Shown here one piece after another: positions 15,785 to 25,181 of a DNA stretch of 40,690 bases (the first letter of the stretch is position 1; every line of letters starts with the position of its first letter). The stretch spans positions 1 through 40,690 of the forward strand of contig CANPXD010000008.1 in NCBI GenBank assembly GCA_947585615.1, in the 5' to 3' direction. Position numbers and translations under genes: made by a program. Under the pieces are notes generated by a model. That model worked only from the letters and a program-made list of their open reading frames with translations, did no database searches and was not told the DNA's origin. The stretch is from an uncultured Clostridia bacterium. GTDB taxonomy: Bacteria > Bacillota > Clostridia > Oscillospirales > Acutalibacteraceae.

Positions 15785-16621
15785 ATGAATAGGGAATTGG
15801 AGCCTTACCGACTTGTTGAGCGGAGTATTACAAAAAAATACAGAAAATCCATATGGAATCCTTTTATCGCATCCGTTAAAAAGTACGAGCTGATAAATGC
15901 CGGAGATAAAATCGCCGTCTGCATTTCGGGAGGAAAAGACTCCATGCTTATGGCAAAGCTGATGCAGCTTCTTCAAAAAATCAGCGACATTCCGTTTGAA
16001 CTTGTCTATCTGGTTATGGATCCGGGTTACAACGAAATAAACCGACGCAAAATCGAAAGCAACACCGCGTTTCTTCACATTCCGATTACCATTTTTGAAT
16101 CAGACATTTTCGCCGTTGCAAACAACACGGCGCAGACGCCCTGCTACTTATGTGCAAGAATGCGCAGAGGTCATCTTTACAACAAAGCAAAGGAGCTTGG
16201 GTGCAACAAAATCGCGTTGGGACACCATTTCAGCGATGTTATTGAAACAACACTGATAGGTATGTTTTACGGCTCACAGCTTCAGGCCATGATGCCGAAG
16301 CTTCACAGCCGGAATTTTGAGGGTATGGAGCTGATCCGTCCGCTGTACTGCGTTCACGAAGATGATATTATTTCATGGTCAAAATACAACAATCTTGAAT
16401 TTATACAGTGCGCCTGCCGCTTTACAGAGGAATGTTCAACAGCGGAAAACGCGGCGGAACTCTCCAAGAGGATTGAAGTAAAAGAGCTTATACGGCAGCT
16501 GAAAAAAGACAATCCGAACATTGAAAAAAACATTTTCAACAGCATTCATTCCGTTTGTCTTGACACATTCCCCTCATACAAGACGCACGGAGAAAAGCAC
16601 TCATTTTTAGAGGACTACTGA
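15785..16621 (+). CDS. TtcA-like PP-loop ATPase (tRNA 2-thiolation family)
   Basis: About 278 residues from the ATG after GGGGAGAATTGAA; an earlier in-frame ATG at 15713 lies inside the leader hairpin and is unlikely. The PP-loop ICISGGKDSML has Ser48-Gly-Gly-Lys-Asp-Ser53. Cys120 and Cys123 (CYLC) plus Cys209/Cys211 match the spacing of the iron-sulfur ligands of TtcA (CxxC and a third Cys). GHHFSDVIETTL is also typical. TtcA makes 2-thiocytidine 32 in tRNA, but many Clostridia carry divergent members of unproven target, so I leave the symbol blank. Single-gene unit followed by a terminator. Confidence 0.82.
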   Translation: MNRELEPYRLVERSITKKYRKSIWNPFIASVKKYELINAGDKIAVCISGGKDSMLMAKLMQLLQKISDIPFELVYLVMDPGYNEINRRKIESNTAFLHIPITIFESDIFAVANNTAQTPCYLCARMRRGHLYNKAKELGCNKIALGHHFSDVIETTLIGMFYGSQLQAMMPKLHSRNFEGMELIRPLYCVHEDDIISWSKYNNLEFIQCACRFTEECSTAENAAELSKRIEVKELIRQLKKDNPNIEKNIFNSIHSVCLDTFPSYKTHGEKHSFLEDY

Positions 16622-16760
16622 TAAAAACGGAGCAGAAAATTTGGTAAACAACATAGAATACAGTAGGCTGACGGGGAACTTCAGCAGAAAATAACGCACA
16701 ACAGAGACATACATCCCTATGCGTTAAAGGACGAAAACGCCGAATACCGCTTGAATATTG
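16622..16760 (+). other. Non-coding stretch with a possible short gene remnant
   Basis: Between the TtcA-like gene and its downstream hairpin no intact ORF is evident. A frame around 16703-16790 reads RDIHPYALKDENAEYRLNIE without a start, and another frame nearby ends in a stop. The peptide looks protein-like, but I cannot assign it, and it may be chance. Confidence 0.25.
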
Positions 16761-16799
16761 AAATGCACCCTATAAGTCAGACGCTTAAGGGGTGCATTT
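16761..16799 (+). terminator. Long hairpin downstream of the TtcA-like gene
   Basis: AAATGCACCC pairs with GGGTGCATTT and the stem continues inward through TAAG/CTTA with one mismatch and a wobble. TTTTAC follows. A likely terminator for the plus-strand gene, though its T-run is short. Confidence 0.6.
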
Positions 16800-16914
16800 T
16801 ACAATACAAAAATCTATTTATTAATGATGGAGTTTTACTGTTTTTAATATATAAATATTATGCCGGTATGACTGTCTTCCTTCGGCGTGTTTCAGACCGC
16901 TTTACCGACAGGCT

Positions 16915-16946
16915 GAAGCGGGCGGTTCAAGTGAACCGCCCGCTTC
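16915..16946. terminator. Perfect 15-bp hairpin between convergent genes
   Basis: GAAGCGGGCGGTTCA and its complement with a 2-nt spacer lie right after the pckG stop. On the plus strand a TATTTTTATTATT tail follows. The minus strand has no T-run after the stem, so it is best as a plus-strand terminator and possible RNA-end protector for pckG. From 16800 to 16914 I see nothing else. Confidence 0.6.
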
Positions 16947-16955
16947 CTATTTTTA

Positions 16956-18734
16956 TTATTTCAGGTTTGCTTTGACCGTTTCAAGCTCTTTTTCAAGCTC
17001 CTCGGGAAGCGTGTCGCCGAACTTTGCGTAAAGCTCTTCAACACCCTTAAGCTCTTCCTCCCAAGCTGCCTTGTCTACATCAAGGATTTTTTCAAGATCT
17101 TCCGTTGTCATATCAAGTCCATCAAGGTTGATGTCCTCTGCCTTGGGAAGATAGCCGATAGCTGTCTCCACGGCGTCAACCCTGCCCTCGCAGCGGTCGA
17201 TAATCCAGTCAAGAACGCGGAGATTATCGCCGAAGCCGGGCCACAGGAAGTTGCCCTCGTCATCCTTGCGGAACCAGTTGACATTAAAGATTTTCGGAGC
17301 CTTATCGGGATCGAGCGTCTTGCCGATTTCAATCCAGTGCTTCCAGTAATCGCCCATATTGTAGCCGCAGAAAGGAAGCATTGCCATCGGATCGCGGCGT
17401 ACTACGCCGACCGCGCCTGTTGCCGCCGCCGTTGTTTCCGAACCCATAATCGAGCCTACGAAAACGCCGTGATTCCAACTCTTTGACTGATAAACAAGCG
17501 GGGTAAGCTTTGCACGGCGACCGCCGAATACAAATGCCGAAATCGGCACGCCCTGCGGATTTTCAAATTCCGGTGAAATGCAGGGGCAGTTTACCGCGGG
17601 AGCGGTAAATCTTGAATTGGGATGAGCGCCCTTTTCGGTTGACTCTGCGCCGTTCCAAGGATTGCCCTTCCAGTCGATGGCGTTTGTGGGCGGATTCTTG
17701 TCAAGTCCCTCCCACCAAACGGTGTTGTTATCAAGATTATGGCAGACGTTTGTGAATATCGTGCCGCTCATTGTTGATTTAAGGGCATTCGGATTTGATT
17801 TCATATTTGTTCCCGGAGCAACGCCGAAGAAGCCATTTTCGGGGTTAATCGCATAAAGTCTTCCGTCTTTGCCCTTTCTTATCCACGAAATATCGTCGCC
17901 CACACACCAAACCTTGTAGCCTTTTTTAAGGTATCCCTCAGGCGGAATAAGCATTGCAAGATTTGTTTTTCCGCAGGCGCTCGGGAATGCCGCGCAGATG
18001 TACTTCACTTCGCCGTCCGGCTTTTGCAGACCGAGAATAAGCATATGCTCCGCCTGCCACATTTCATTCTTTCCGAGATACGACGCGATGCGCAGCGCAA
18101 AGCACTTTTTGCCGAGAAGAACATTTCCGCCGTATGCGGAGTTTACGGAGATGATCGTGTTGTCCTCAGGGAACTGGCATATCCACCTTTTTTCGGCGTC
18201 AACATCACATTTGCAGTGCATACCGCGCACCCAGTCCTCTGAATCTCCGAGAGCTTCAAGCACCTTTTTGCCGATCCTTGTCATAATGTTCATATTGAGA
18301 ACTACATAGATTGAATCGGTGATTTCAATACCGATTTTTGAAAAAGGCGAACCTACCGGGCCCATTGAATACGGAATAATATACATTGTTCTTCCCTCAT
18401 ATGAGCCTGACGCTATATCATAGAGCATTTTATACGCCTTTTCGGGATCCATCCAGTGGTTTGTCGGTCCTGCGTCTTTTTCGTTTTTTGTGCAGATAAG
18501 CGTTCTGTCCTCAACACGCGCGACGTCGTTTTCGGCAGTTCTGTGAAGATAGCAGTCGGGAAGAAGCTCCTCGTTGAGCCTGATCATTTCGCCCGTTTCA
18601 ACAGCCTCTGCCTTGAGCGCGTCTATCTGCTCTTTTGAGCCGTCGATCCACATAATTTCCGACGGCTTCAAAAGCTTTACTTTTTCATCGAGCCAATCAA
18701 GAAGAGATTTATTGTTTGTAAGTGCTGTTTCCAT
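16956..18734 (-). CDS. pckG: Phosphoenolpyruvate carboxykinase, GTP type
   Basis: 592 residues, the GTP-dependent PEPCK length. The R-loop Tyr segment SVNSAYGGN is near 197-203, the kinase-1a P-loop AAFPSACGKTN is at 248-258 and VWCVGDDISWI at 275-285 supplies metal-binding Asp residues. The enzyme interconverts oxaloacetate and PEP using GTP; in anaerobic gut bacteria it often runs toward oxaloacetate during succinate or propionate fermentation, though here the direction is unknown. GGAG lies 8 nt upstream. Single-gene unit with its own promoter, downstream of tsaD. Confidence 0.96.
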   Translation of the reverse strand: METALTNNKSLLDWLDEKVKLLKPSEIMWIDGSKEQIDALKAEAVETGEMIRLNEELLPDCYLHRTAENDVARVEDRTLICTKNEKDAGPTNHWMDPEKAYKMLYDIASGSYEGRTMYIIPYSMGPVGSPFSKIGIEITDSIYVVLNMNIMTRIGKKVLEALGDSEDWVRGMHCKCDVDAEKRWICQFPEDNTIISVNSAYGGNVLLGKKCFALRIASYLGKNEMWQAEHMLILGLQKPDGEVKYICAAFPSACGKTNLAMLIPPEGYLKKGYKVWCVGDDISWIRKGKDGRLYAINPENGFFGVAPGTNMKSNPNALKSTMSGTIFTNVCHNLDNNTVWWEGLDKNPPTNAIDWKGNPWNGAESTEKGAHPNSRFTAPAVNCPCISPEFENPQGVPISAFVFGGRRAKLTPLVYQSKSWNHGVFVGSIMGSETTAAATGAVGVVRRDPMAMLPFCGYNMGDYWKHWIEIGKTLDPDKAPKIFNVNWFRKDDEGNFLWPGFGDNLRVLDWIIDRCEGRVDAVETAIGYLPKAEDINLDGLDMTTEDLEKILDVDKAAWEEELKGVEELYAKFGDTLPEELEKELETVKANLK

Positions 18735-18830
18735 ATTTTTTCTCCTTTATACAGAATACAATTTTATGATGAAAATAATCGGTTTTTGTCTTTTTCAGGC
18801 AGTCCGAAAGCCGCAAATTTCATCAGTATT

Positions 18831-18858
18831 ATTATAGCAACTTTTCCCTGAAATTCAA
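18831..18858 (-). promoter_or_regulatory. Promoter of pckG
   Basis: On the minus strand TTGAAT (18853-18858), 16 nt, TATAAT (18831-18836). It leaves an untranslated leader of about 90 nt. No terminator is obvious between tsaD and this promoter, so some read-through is possible. Confidence 0.65.
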
Positions 18859-18879
18859 TAGGCATATTCTATAAATTGA

Positions 18880-19893
18880 CTAAAAATTAACAATATCTAT
18901 TGGCATTGTTGCATAAGCGTTTAGCTCCGCGCCTCCCCTGACTCCCGAAAGAAACTCATAATATCCCTGAGACGCGACCATTGCCGCGTTGTCGCCGCAG
19001 TATTTCGGTTCGGGCAGATAAAGCTTCCATTTGCGCCTGCCGCAGAGTGCGGCACACTCGCTTCTGAGCCGCGAATTTGCCGAAACGCCGCCCGCAAGCA
19101 CTATTTTATCATATCCGAAATCTGCCGCCGCCTTTTCAAGATTTGCAAGCAGGCAGTCGACCACGCTTTTCTGAAACGAAGCCGCCAGATCGGGAATCTT
19201 TATTTCTGTGCTTTTCTGACGGGCATTATGGATGGTATTTATCACAGCTGTTTTAAGTCCGCTGAAAGAAAAATCATACGGTGCGCCGTCTATTTTCGGA
19301 TGCGGAAAGGTATACGCACCGGCGTCTCCGTTTTTGCTTATCCTGTCTATGCTGATTCCGCCGGGATACGCAAGTCCCATAACGCGCCCTGCCTTGTCGA
19401 GCGCTTCCCCCGCCGCGTCGTCCCGTGTTTTTCCTATAACCTTATAATGCGTATACCTGTTCACGGCTGTTATATGCGAATGACCGCCGCTTACGATGAG
19501 GCACAGAAAAGGCGGCTCGACATCCGACGATATATAATTGGAAGCAACGTGGGAGCGGAGATGATGAACGGGAACAAGAGGTTTGTTTGACGAAACAGAG
19601 AGTCCCTTCGCAAAATTAACACCGACAAGCAGAGAACCGATAAGTCCCGGCGCAAAGGTAACGGCTACGGCGTCTATATCGTCAAGCGTGCAGTTTGCCT
19701 GCTCCAAAGCGGTACGCACAACGCCGCTTATCGCTTCCGCGTGACGGCGTGAAGCAATTTCGGGAACAACGCCGCCGTATATTTTATGCTCCTCAACCGA
19801 GGAAGCAATTACGTTTGATTTAACGAGCCTGCCATTTTCAACTACCGCCGCAGCGGTTTCATCACATGATGATTCAATACCCAGAATATTCAT
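18880..19893 (-). CDS. tsaD: tRNA threonylcarbamoyl transferase TsaD
   Basis: 337 residues. It starts MNILGIESSCDETAAAVV, the Kae1/TsaD signature, and carries the metal-binding HHLRSH with His111 and His115 as in the Escherichia coli enzyme. LIVSGGHSHI and VLAGGVSANSRLR complete the ASKHA fold. It transfers threonylcarbamoyl to A37 of ANN-decoding tRNAs, giving t6A. The first 20 nt overlap the end of rimI, a common arrangement. The partners TsaB and TsaE are not adjacent here. Confidence 0.98.
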   Translation of the reverse strand: MNILGIESSCDETAAAVVENGRLVKSNVIASSVEEHKIYGGVVPEIASRRHAEAISGVVRTALEQANCTLDDIDAVAVTFAPGLIGSLLVGVNFAKGLSVSSNKPLVPVHHLRSHVASNYISSDVEPPFLCLIVSGGHSHITAVNRYTHYKVIGKTRDDAAGEALDKAGRVMGLAYPGGISIDRISKNGDAGAYTFPHPKIDGAPYDFSFSGLKTAVINTIHNARQKSTEIKIPDLAASFQKSVVDCLLANLEKAAADFGYDKIVLAGGVSANSRLRSECAALCGRRKWKLYLPEPKYCGDNAAMVASQGYYEFLSGVRGGAELNAYATMPIDIVNF

Positions 19894-20338
19894 CTGTTTT
19901 CTCCGTCGTATAATTCCTTTCCCATTTCATCAGAACGGCATCCTCTGTTGGATTGCTGTAATAGCTTTTGCGCACGCCCGTATCCCTGAAGCCGAGCGAT
20001 TCATAAAGCTTTATGGCGATAGTATTGCTCTCACGAACATCGAGAAAAATGCAGTTCGCTCCATTTTCCCTGAAGCTCTCCAGCAAAAGCGCGCGCGCCG
20101 CGCCGCGCCGTCTGTATCCGGGCAAAACGGCAACACGCACAACATCTGCCTCGCCGCAGACGACATAAAGCCCCGCATAGCCGACCGCCCTGCCGTCCTC
20201 AACGGCAACATGGAAATGCGAGCAGTCGTTTTTCAGCTCTGCCGCAAGTGTGATTTCATTCCACGGATTAGAAAAACATCTCTTTTCTATCGCTGCAACA
20301 TCGCCGACATATTCACTTGAAAATTTCCTGATTTCCAT
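19874..20338 (-). CDS. rimI: Ribosomal-protein alanine N-acetyltransferase RimI
   Basis: 154 residues, a single GNAT domain. The acetyl-CoA binding segment is VRVAVLPGYRRRGAARALL, followed by IFLDVRESNTIAIKLYESLGF, the RimI hallmark. It acetylates the N-terminal alanine of ribosomal protein S18 in Escherichia coli; targets in Clostridia are less clear. It begins 12 nt after polA and overlaps tsaD, forming polA-rimI-tsaD. The ribosome site is weak, so coupling with polA is likely. Confidence 0.93.
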   Translation of the reverse strand: MEIRKFSSEYVGDVAAIEKRCFSNPWNEITLAAELKNDCSHFHVAVEDGRAVGYAGLYVVCGEADVVRVAVLPGYRRRGAARALLLESFRENGANCIFLDVRESNTIAIKLYESLGFRDTGVRKSYYSNPTEDAVLMKWERNYTTEKTDEYSGY

Positions 20339-20350
20339 ATCAAAAGTTTA

Positions 20351-22948
20351 TCAGTGGGCCTCGTACCACGTTTTTCCGATTTTTCCGTCTGCAAGCAGCT
20401 TTACTTTCATTTTGCAGGCGTTTTCCATTTCCTGTTTAACAATTTCAAGAGCCTTTTCCGCCTCATTTTCAGGCGATTCAACGATCAGCTCATCATGCAC
20501 CTGAAGAATAAGGCGCGATTTCATTTTCTCTGCCTCAAGCCGCCTGTCAACCTTTATCATAGCGATTTTTATTATATCTGCGGCAGTGCCCTGAATGGGC
20601 ATATTTCTTGCGACACGCTCCCCGAAGGAACGCAGCGCGCGGTTGCTTGATGAAAGCTCGGGCAAATAGCGGCGGCGCTTGAACAGTGTCTGCGAATACC
20701 CTCTGTCCTTTGCCGTTTCTATCATTCTGTTCATATATGAAGCAACTGAGCCGAAATGTCTCAAATAGCCGTCAATATATTCTTTAGCTTCCCTGTTTGA
20801 AACGCCTATATCCTTTGCAAGACTGAACGCCCCGATACCGTAGACTATACCGAAATTAACCGCCTTGGCGCGTGAACGGAGCATCGGCGTTATCATTTCC
20901 GGAGGAAGTCCGAACACCTGCGCAGCAGTTGTTCTGTGAATATCCTCTCCGCTGTTGAACGCGTTTATCATATTTTCATCGCCTGCCAGCGCGGCAAGAA
21001 CACGAAGCTCAATCTGGCTGTAATCGGCGTCTATCAGAACACTTCCGCTGCCGGCAATGAAAAACTTTCTCATTTCACGCCCAAGCTCGGTGCGTATCGG
21101 TATATTTTGCAGATTCGGCTCAAGAGATGAAATTCTGCCCGTTCTTGTTTCCACTTGGTTAAATGAAGTGTGTATTCTGCCGTCGTCTGCGATAACCTTG
21201 ATAAGTCCGTCGCAGTAAGTTGATTTAAGCTTTGCAAGACTTCTGTATTCAAGAATAAGCGACACAATGGGATAATTCGGTGCAAGCTCCTCAAGAACGT
21301 CTGCGCTCGTTGAATAGCCTCTCTGATTTTTCTTTCTGCTTGGTATGCCCATATCCTCAAACAGAATCTCGCCGAGCTGCTTCGGTGAATTTATGTTAAA
21401 TTCACGTCCCGCCTCAGAATAAATCTGTTCGGTAAGCTCCTTTATGCGAACAGAGAGCATATTGCCGAAATCCTCTATTCCCTTTCTGTCCACTGCGAAT
21501 CCTACCGTTTCCATTTTGGCGAGCACGGCTGCAAGCGGCAGCTCTATTTCAGTGAGAAGTTCCGTCTGCTCCGCCTCATTAAGAAGAATATCGGTTTTTT
21601 CAAAAAGCTGTTTTAACACGGCGGCGCAGGATACATTTTCATCGCTTAGTCCCGTTTCCCCCTCGTATTCGGGCATAACAACTCCGTATTCAAGGCAAAG
21701 ATGATCTATTGTATAATTTGTGTCGGACGGGCGCAGAAGATACGCGCTGAGCAGAAGATCGCCGCAGACATTTCTGCATTTTGTGTTAAATCTTGCGGCA
21801 AGGCGGTGCAGTTCCTTTGTATTGTAGCTGTACTTCCTGTTCTCACTTTCCAGAAATCGAACCGCGAAATCGCCGAAGTTCTCACTGTAGGACGGCATTA
21901 CAACTATATCGTCGCCGAAAGCAAAATAAAGATCCTCAATACTGCCGTCAATACACATCGGATAAAAGTACACATCGCCGTCGCCGATTTTTTCAAAAAT
22001 CTCTTCAGCGTTTGTGCAGACGGTTTTTGACAACCTGCGCTCGGTTTTCCGTTCATCAGGCTGAGAAGCCGCGTCGCTTTTGCTCAGTCCGAATTTATCC
22101 AGAAGGCTGAAAAGCTCAAGCCTTGCAAATTCAGAAGCGGCGCCGGCTCTGTCGCCGCCTGACGGAACATAGGAATTCAGGTCGGTGTCAATGGGCGCGT
22201 CTGTGCGTATCGTTCCGAGTTCAAGGGACAGATACGCCTTATCCCTGTCTCTGCGGAGCTTTTCACGAACGCCGCTTTTTATATCTATTTCATCGAGATG
22301 ATCATAAATAAAATCAATCGTGCCAAATTTCTGTATCAGGTCAAGCGCCGTTTTTGCTCCAACCCCCGAAACGCCGGGAATATTGTCGCTTGAATCGCCC
22401 TGAAGAGCCTTTACCTGGATAAGCGCGCCGGGAGAGATTCCGTATTCCCTGTTGATTGCCGCCTCATCGTACAAATCGGTAACCGCCTGTCCCATCTTTG
22501 TTCTGGCAAGAAGCACATTAACGCCGTCTCCCGCAAGCTGAAGCGAATCCCGGTCACCCGTGGCAATAAAGCAGGAGTCATTCCCTTTTCTGCACACCTG
22601 CGCAAGCGTGCCCAAAATATCGTCTGCCTCCCAGCCCTCGCATTCGACAGTTGCAATGCCAAGAAGTCTCAGCAGATTTTTAAGAACAGGCATCTGCTGA
22701 CGCAGTTCATCAGGCATCGCGTGCCTGCCCGCCTTGTATTCATCGTACATTTTGTGACGGAATGTGGGCGCGTGAACGTCAAAAGCGACAGCAACAGCGT
22801 CAGGATTGCATATTTCACGCAGCTTCAAATAAATATTCAGAAAGCCGTAAATCGCATTCGTATAGTATCCGCTTTTTGTTGAAAGCAGCTTTATGCCGTA
22901 AAAGGCGCGGTTTACAAGACTGTTTCCGTCAATAACAAGTAATCTCAT
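20351..22948 (-). CDS. polA: DNA polymerase I, lacking a working proofreading site
   Basis: 865 residues. The N-terminal ~290 residues are a 5'-3' nuclease (MRLLVIDGNSLVNRAFYG, then EADDILGTLA and GDSSDNIPGV). The central ~310-460 region keeps the exonuclease fold but I see no Asp-x-Glu or other catalytic acids, so 3'-5' proofreading is probably lost, as in many Bacillota. The polymerase domain has motif A (DADYSQIELRVLA), motif B (RSRAKAVNFGIVYG) and motif C (LQVHDELIVE). It fills gaps and removes RNA primers during repair and lagging-strand synthesis. Confidence 0.98.
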   Translation of the reverse strand: MRLLVIDGNSLVNRAFYGIKLLSTKSGYYTNAIYGFLNIYLKLREICNPDAVAVAFDVHAPTFRHKMYDEYKAGRHAMPDELRQQMPVLKNLLRLLGIATVECEGWEADDILGTLAQVCRKGNDSCFIATGDRDSLQLAGDGVNVLLARTKMGQAVTDLYDEAAINREYGISPGALIQVKALQGDSSDNIPGVSGVGAKTALDLIQKFGTIDFIYDHLDEIDIKSGVREKLRRDRDKAYLSLELGTIRTDAPIDTDLNSYVPSGGDRAGAASEFARLELFSLLDKFGLSKSDAASQPDERKTERRLSKTVCTNAEEIFEKIGDGDVYFYPMCIDGSIEDLYFAFGDDIVVMPSYSENFGDFAVRFLESENRKYSYNTKELHRLAARFNTKCRNVCGDLLLSAYLLRPSDTNYTIDHLCLEYGVVMPEYEGETGLSDENVSCAAVLKQLFEKTDILLNEAEQTELLTEIELPLAAVLAKMETVGFAVDRKGIEDFGNMLSVRIKELTEQIYSEAGREFNINSPKQLGEILFEDMGIPSRKKNQRGYSTSADVLEELAPNYPIVSLILEYRSLAKLKSTYCDGLIKVIADDGRIHTSFNQVETRTGRISSLEPNLQNIPIRTELGREMRKFFIAGSGSVLIDADYSQIELRVLAALAGDENMINAFNSGEDIHRTTAAQVFGLPPEMITPMLRSRAKAVNFGIVYGIGAFSLAKDIGVSNREAKEYIDGYLRHFGSVASYMNRMIETAKDRGYSQTLFKRRRYLPELSSSNRALRSFGERVARNMPIQGTAADIIKIAMIKVDRRLEAEKMKSRLILQVHDELIVESPENEAEKALEIVKQEMENACKMKVKLLADGKIGKTWYEAH

Positions 22949-23020
22949 TTCAGAACCTCTTTTAAAAAGTATATTTTATTTTAACACAAAACAACCGAAA
23001 ATGAAACATAAAAAACAAAA

Positions 23021-23043
23021 GGACTGTCGTTGTAAGACAGTCC
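23021..23043 (-). terminator. Intrinsic terminator after the gene at 23072-23998
   Basis: GGACTGTC pairs with GACAGTCC around a 7-nt loop. On the minus strand it is followed by TTTTGTTTTTT. It separates the upstream gene from polA. Confidence 0.8.
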
Positions 23044-23071
23044 GTTGTCGATTGCTATCAAATATTGATTA

Positions 23072-23998
23072 TTAAGCTCTTACTATCTCTCTCGATTCAA
23101 GGATATATTCATCGCTTGCCGGCGCGTGAATCTTATAGATTATATCAAGAGACGCACTCTTATCCTTGATGACAAGGATGTTTGCGTGCTGAACGTCAAT
23201 GTGAACAAGCATTGTGTAATCGGCTTCAATGATTTCGTTTGTCTTGGTGTCAATCTTGACAACACCTGTACCGCCGTCATAATTTACAACAAAGTTATCC
23301 TGAATCGTTCCCTGTGAGAAGGAAAGCTGTTCAATAGACTCAACCGTTGCCGAAATATCGCCGAGCGTATTGAAAAATCTTCCCTGGGAATCCTTGCCGG
23401 GCATAGAGAGAATCGTTCCTTTCGGCTGGATTGTAATCGTTATGGTTCCGTCTCCGTTATCGGCAACATTGCAGGCGGCGACATCATCTGCCATAAGAGG
23501 AGATGTTCTGAAATCAACAGAGCCGTCGTCAAGTTTATCAAGTTCGGGATTTCTGTTTCTGCTGGGCGGAAGTCCGTATACGCTGCCGCTGAAAAGCTGT
23601 TTGAGGAGCGTGGGAATAAGGTCGTCGATAAGACCGTTTGATTTGCCCTCAATAAGAACATTATTAACGGTAAGGCTTTCGTCCGCAAGCATTTTGTAGT
23701 AGGTTACAGGCTCACCCTTTTCGGTGTACGGCGCAGTAAGCGTTTTTGTGTAATTAAAGCACTCAATATAATAATTGATTACATCTTCCTCGCTTGTGAA
23801 CTCAATTCCGCCGTATGTATTCGCTACGAACGGTTCTATAGTCGTTGCAGTCGAAGAAGCGGGCGAATCGGCCGGCTGAGTCTCACTGTTGCCCTTGTAT
23901 AAGGTAACTACAAGAATAAGTGCGATAAAAGTGAGAACAAGAATAACCGCGAGAATCTTATTGACCGTATCAAGCTTTGATTTTGCTTTGTAATTCAT
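23072..23998 (-). CDS. Unknown membrane-anchored extracytoplasmic protein
   Basis: 308 residues, not recognised. It has a short basic N-terminus, one hydrophobic helix at about 15-34 (ILAVILVLTFIALILVV), and then a Ser/Thr/Ala-rich linker, so most of the protein should be outside the membrane. The remainder alternates beta-strand-like stretches such as GDGTITITIQPKG and VVKIDTKTNEIIEADYTMLVHIDV, suggesting a beta-rich fold. There are no obvious catalytic motifs. GAGGGGG upstream of the ATG supports the start. It has its own promoter and terminator, so it is a single-gene unit. Confidence 0.7.
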   Translation of the reverse strand: MNYKAKSKLDTVNKILAVILVLTFIALILVVTLYKGNSETQPADSPASSTATTIEPFVANTYGGIEFTSEEDVINYYIECFNYTKTLTAPYTEKGEPVTYYKMLADESLTVNNVLIEGKSNGLIDDLIPTLLKQLFSGSVYGLPPSRNRNPELDKLDDGSVDFRTSPLMADDVAACNVADNGDGTITITIQPKGTILSMPGKDSQGRFFNTLGDISATVESIEQLSFSQGTIQDNFVVNYDGGTGVVKIDTKTNEIIEADYTMLVHIDVQHANILVIKDKSASLDIIYKIHAPASDEYILESREIVRA

Positions 23999-24089
23999 AG
24001 GTGTTTACCCCCTCGTAATATGGTGGGCTGACTGTTTAAAGCGCCTGCTGCGACGAATAAAAGAGTCTAGTCCCAACTTTTCAAGTATA

Positions 24090-24118
24090 ATAATATACTA
24101 TTTGAAAAATTTTTTCAA
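24090..24118 (-). promoter_or_regulatory. Promoter of the unknown membrane-anchored protein
   Basis: On the minus strand TTGAAA (24113-24118), 17 nt, TATTAT (24090-24095). It gives a leader of about 85 nt. The rest of 24119-24190 is AT-rich with no further signal. Confidence 0.6.
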
Positions 24119-24191
24119 CATTTTTTATAGATTTTATATGTAAAATTAAGTTAAATTACAAATTTTGTCGTTCATAGACGCTTTTATCAAA

Positions 24192-24228
24192 TAAAAATGC
24201 AGGGGGCGGACTCGTTTCCGCCTCCTGC
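24192..24228 (-). terminator. Intrinsic terminator after the SPFH gene
   Basis: On the minus strand a GC-rich stem, GCAGGAGGCGGA with TCCGCCCCCTGC (one mismatch), is followed by ATTTTTATTT. It ends the nfeD-SPFH transcript. Confidence 0.8.
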
Positions 24229-24244
24229 GCCGCAAATAAACGGT

Positions 24245-25168
24245 TTACTTTTCGACTACGCCCTCAAGCCCCGAAACAAGACCTGCAAGCGACTGAATTT
24301 CGCTCGGAATAATAATTTTTGTTGCCTGGCCGTCTGCCGCCTTGGCAAACGCCTCAAGCGACTTGATTTTAACTACGGCTTCACTTGGGTCGGCTTCTTT
24401 AATCATTCTGATACCATCCGCCTCAGCCTGCTTGATTTTCAGAATTGCCTGAGCCTCGCCGTCCGCCTCGCGGATTTTCTGTTCCCGAACGGCGTCTGCA
24501 CGGAGTATAGCCGACTGTTTTTCAGCCTCAGCTTCAAGAATCTTAGACTCCTTAAATCCCTCTGCCTCAAGAATCCGGCTTTGCTTTTCGCCCTCCGCGC
24601 GAAGAATTGCCTCTCGGCGTTCACGCTCAGCCTTCATCTGCTTCTCCATTGAATCCTGAATCTCCTTGGGCGGAAGAATGTTCTTCAGTTCCACTCTGTT
24701 TACCTTGATTCCCCACGGGTCTGTCGCTTCGTCAAGAATAGAACGGATTTTCGTGTTTATCGTGTCTCTTGACGTAAGCGTTGCGTCAAGTTCAAGCTCG
24801 CCTATGATATTTCTCAGCGTCGTTGCCGTAAGATTTTCAATCGCGGCAAGCGGAGCTTCAACACCATAGCAATAGAGCTTCGGGTCTGTTATCTGGAAGA
24901 AGACAACCGTGTCTATTTTCATCGTAACGTTATCCTTTGTGATAACTGCCTGGGGAGCAAAATCAACAACCTGCTCCTTGAGCGAAACAACCTTTGCGAT
25001 TCTTTCAACGAACGGAATTTTAACGCGCAGTCCTGTTTCCCACGTGGCGGAATACTTTCCGAGCCTTTCGATAACATATGCCTTTGACTGGGCAACCACC
25101 TTGATATTTGCAAGAATAAATATTACAACAATCAAAAATATAACTGTAAGAAAAATGATCAGTTTCAT
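24245..25168 (-). CDS. SPFH/Band 7 (stomatin, QmcA-like) membrane scaffold protein
   Basis: About 307 residues. One N-terminal membrane helix (residues 1-22) is followed by the SPFH domain (AYVIERLGKYSATWETGL to about 185). A long charged coiled coil follows, rich in repeating units such as EAEGFKESKILEAE and ADGEAQAILKIKQAEADG. The C-terminus resembles stomatin/QmcA. These proteins form ring-like membrane assemblies that organise membranes and proteases. The ATG at 25168 has GGAG 6 nt upstream. It lies 13 nt after nfeD, its usual partner. Confidence 0.93.
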   Translation of the reverse strand: MKLIIFLTVIFLIVVIFILANIKVVAQSKAYVIERLGKYSATWETGLRVKIPFVERIAKVVSLKEQVVDFAPQAVITKDNVTMKIDTVVFFQITDPKLYCYGVEAPLAAIENLTATTLRNIIGELELDATLTSRDTINTKIRSILDEATDPWGIKVNRVELKNILPPKEIQDSMEKQMKAERERREAILRAEGEKQSRILEAEGFKESKILEAEAEKQSAILRADAVREQKIREADGEAQAILKIKQAEADGIRMIKEADPSEAVVKIKSLEAFAKAADGQATKIIIPSEIQSLAGLVSGLEGVVEK

Positions 25169-25181
25169 AGCTTTCTCCTTT

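Noticed and set aside
20351-22948. Whether loss of the proofreading residues in PolA is a notable defect
   Set aside because: Inactive 3'-5' domains are common in PolA of Bacillota, so this is ordinary.
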